Shown: positions 4,539 to 5,203 of the stretch, one piece after another
How the letters are laid out: each line of letters starts with the position of its first letter
How positions within the stretch are numbered: position 1 is the first letter of the stretch
Assembly: GCA_026708165.1 (NCBI GenBank)
Contig: JAPOVO010000370.1
Span: 1 to 5,203 of the forward strand
Origin: Chloroflexota bacterium
GTDB taxonomy: Bacteria > Chloroflexota > UBA11872 > VXNJ01
Reading direction: 5' to 3'
DNA: 5,203 nucleotides
Notes under the pieces: model-generated
What the model was told of the DNA's origin: nothing
Database searches by the model: none
Seen by the model: the letters and a program-made list of their open reading frames with translations, nothing else
Translations under genes and position numbers: made by a program

Positions 4539-5203
4539 TTATGACAACAGGATGTTTCGCACGTTCTCAACAGTTGGCGCCAGCGGCGTCATAGCAGGGG
4601 GCTCGGCGTCATCTTTTAGACCTGTCTCGGTAACGAGGCAAACGACGCTTGCATTCTTGGGAATCGCCCCCTGACTGACCAGCTTGGCCAGAGCGGGAAG
4701 AGTAACGCAACCGGTGGGGCCCGCCCAAATGCCCTCCAGGCGCACCAGCTTCGCCTGCCAGTCGAGAATCTCGGGGTCGGTCGAAGCGGCGCCCAGCCCG
4801 TTGTCGTCGCGAGTGACTCTGAGGACCCACTCACCTTTAGGGCCGAGATCACCTACAGCCACGCCCTCGGCGACGGTGCGACCGATGGATCGGGGGATCA
4901 GGGGACCGCCCGTTTCCAGCGCGCGAATAACAGTGTCGGCCTCGGTCGACTGAGCGCAAACGGGCCGCGGCACGAAGTCGGCGTGGCCGGCCGCCTTCAA
5001 TTCCGCGAACGCCCGCTGACCGGCCAGCAGCGCCTCGCCAATGCCTATCGGATAAATGACGAAATCCGGGACCTGGAGGCCCATCTGCTCAAAGATCTCG
5101 TAGGCGATCGTCTTCTTGCCGTCTTGCTTGTAGGCGTTTCGGGTGGCCCCAGCATCGAAGACGGTACCTTCGTCGATCACTGAGTCGAACCCGCCGATCA
5201 TCG
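4539..5203 (-). CDS. Threonine synthase-like PLP-dependent enzyme (fold type II), C-terminal part, cut by the right window edge
   Basis: Threonine synthase converts O-phospho-L-homoserine to L-threonine with pyridoxal phosphate. The frame stays open through the right edge, so the Met at 5201 is probably internal. Numbering from that Met: NAYKQDGKKTIAYEIFEQMG (22-41) matches the family's N-Y-x-x-x-G-x-K-T-x-x-x-E block; VPDFVIYPIGIGEALLAG (44-61) is the glycine-rich loop; VAEGVAVGDLG (110-120) and EILDWQAKLVRLEGIWAGPTG (144-164) are conserved in threonine synthases; LVTETGLKD (189-197) is the cofactor N1 site near the C-terminus. The PLP lysine lies outside the window. Two departures are notable: the usual P-x-GGG-x-G loop reads PIGIGEALLAG, and the TGxGLKD site reads TETGLKD. 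Either this is a diverged threonine synthase, in which case thrC would be the symbol, or a relative acting on another substrate. It is 26 bp upstream of the cupin gene. Confidence 0.8.
   Translation of the reverse strand, partial: MIGGFDSVIDEGTVFDAGATRNAYKQDGKKTIAYEIFEQMGLQVPDFVIYPIGIGEALLAGQRAFAELKAAGHADFVPRPVCAQSTEADTVIRALETGGPLIPRSIGRTVAEGVAVGDLGPKGEWVLRVTRDDNGLGAASTDPEILDWQAKLVRLEGIWAGPTGCVTLPALAKLVSQGAIPKNASVVCLVTETGLKDDAEPPAMTPLAPTVENVRNILLS

Noticed and set aside
1..5203. Mobile element, CRISPR array, toxin-antitoxin or defence system
   Set aside because: I saw no transposase or integrase motifs, terminal repeats, regularly spaced direct repeats or known defence domains.

Overview
The window is compact, GC-rich bacterial DNA. 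Genes run almost end to end, Shine-Dalgarno sites are purine-rich, and at least one start is a well-supported TTG. I see no rRNA, tRNA, insertion sequence, CRISPR array or plasmid function. The lineage cannot be fixed from 5 kb. The gene mix would suit a free-living heterotroph of soil or sediment type, for example Chloroflexota, Planctomycetota or Armatimonadota, but that is only an impression.

Seven of the eight genes lie on the minus strand, so the layout is best read from right to left. At the right edge is the C-terminal part of a threonine synthase-like PLP enzyme, followed 26 bp later by a small single-domain cupin. A short orphan gene on the plus strand (about 3814-4134) converges on the cupin and diverges from the next minus-strand group. 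That group is a tight run of three: an NAD(P)-binding sugar epimerase/SDR-type protein, an HhH-GPD DNA glycosylase (17 bp gap) and a class I SAM methyltransferase with a C-terminal coiled coil (30 bp gap). A 195-bp intergenic region with small inverted repeats follows. Then come a bacterial PH-domain protein (PF08000 type) and, 35 bp further on, the N-terminal 108 codons of a GH51 alpha-L-arabinofuranosidase that runs off the left edge.

The plausible transcription units are threonine synthase-like plus cupin, epimerase plus glycosylase plus methyltransferase, and PH-domain plus arabinofuranosidase. The carbohydrate theme (arabinofuranosidase, epimerase, a methyltransferase resembling glycan-cluster enzymes) hints at sugar metabolism. 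The DNA glycosylase and the PLP enzyme do not fit one pathway, so this looks like ordinary chromosomal housekeeping and catabolic content. I found no convincing new system. The points most worth a second look are the SDR-like protein without the YxxxK lysine, the remodelled PLP loop of the threonine synthase-like protein, the coiled-coil methyltransferase, the start region of the epimerase and the orphan divergent gene.
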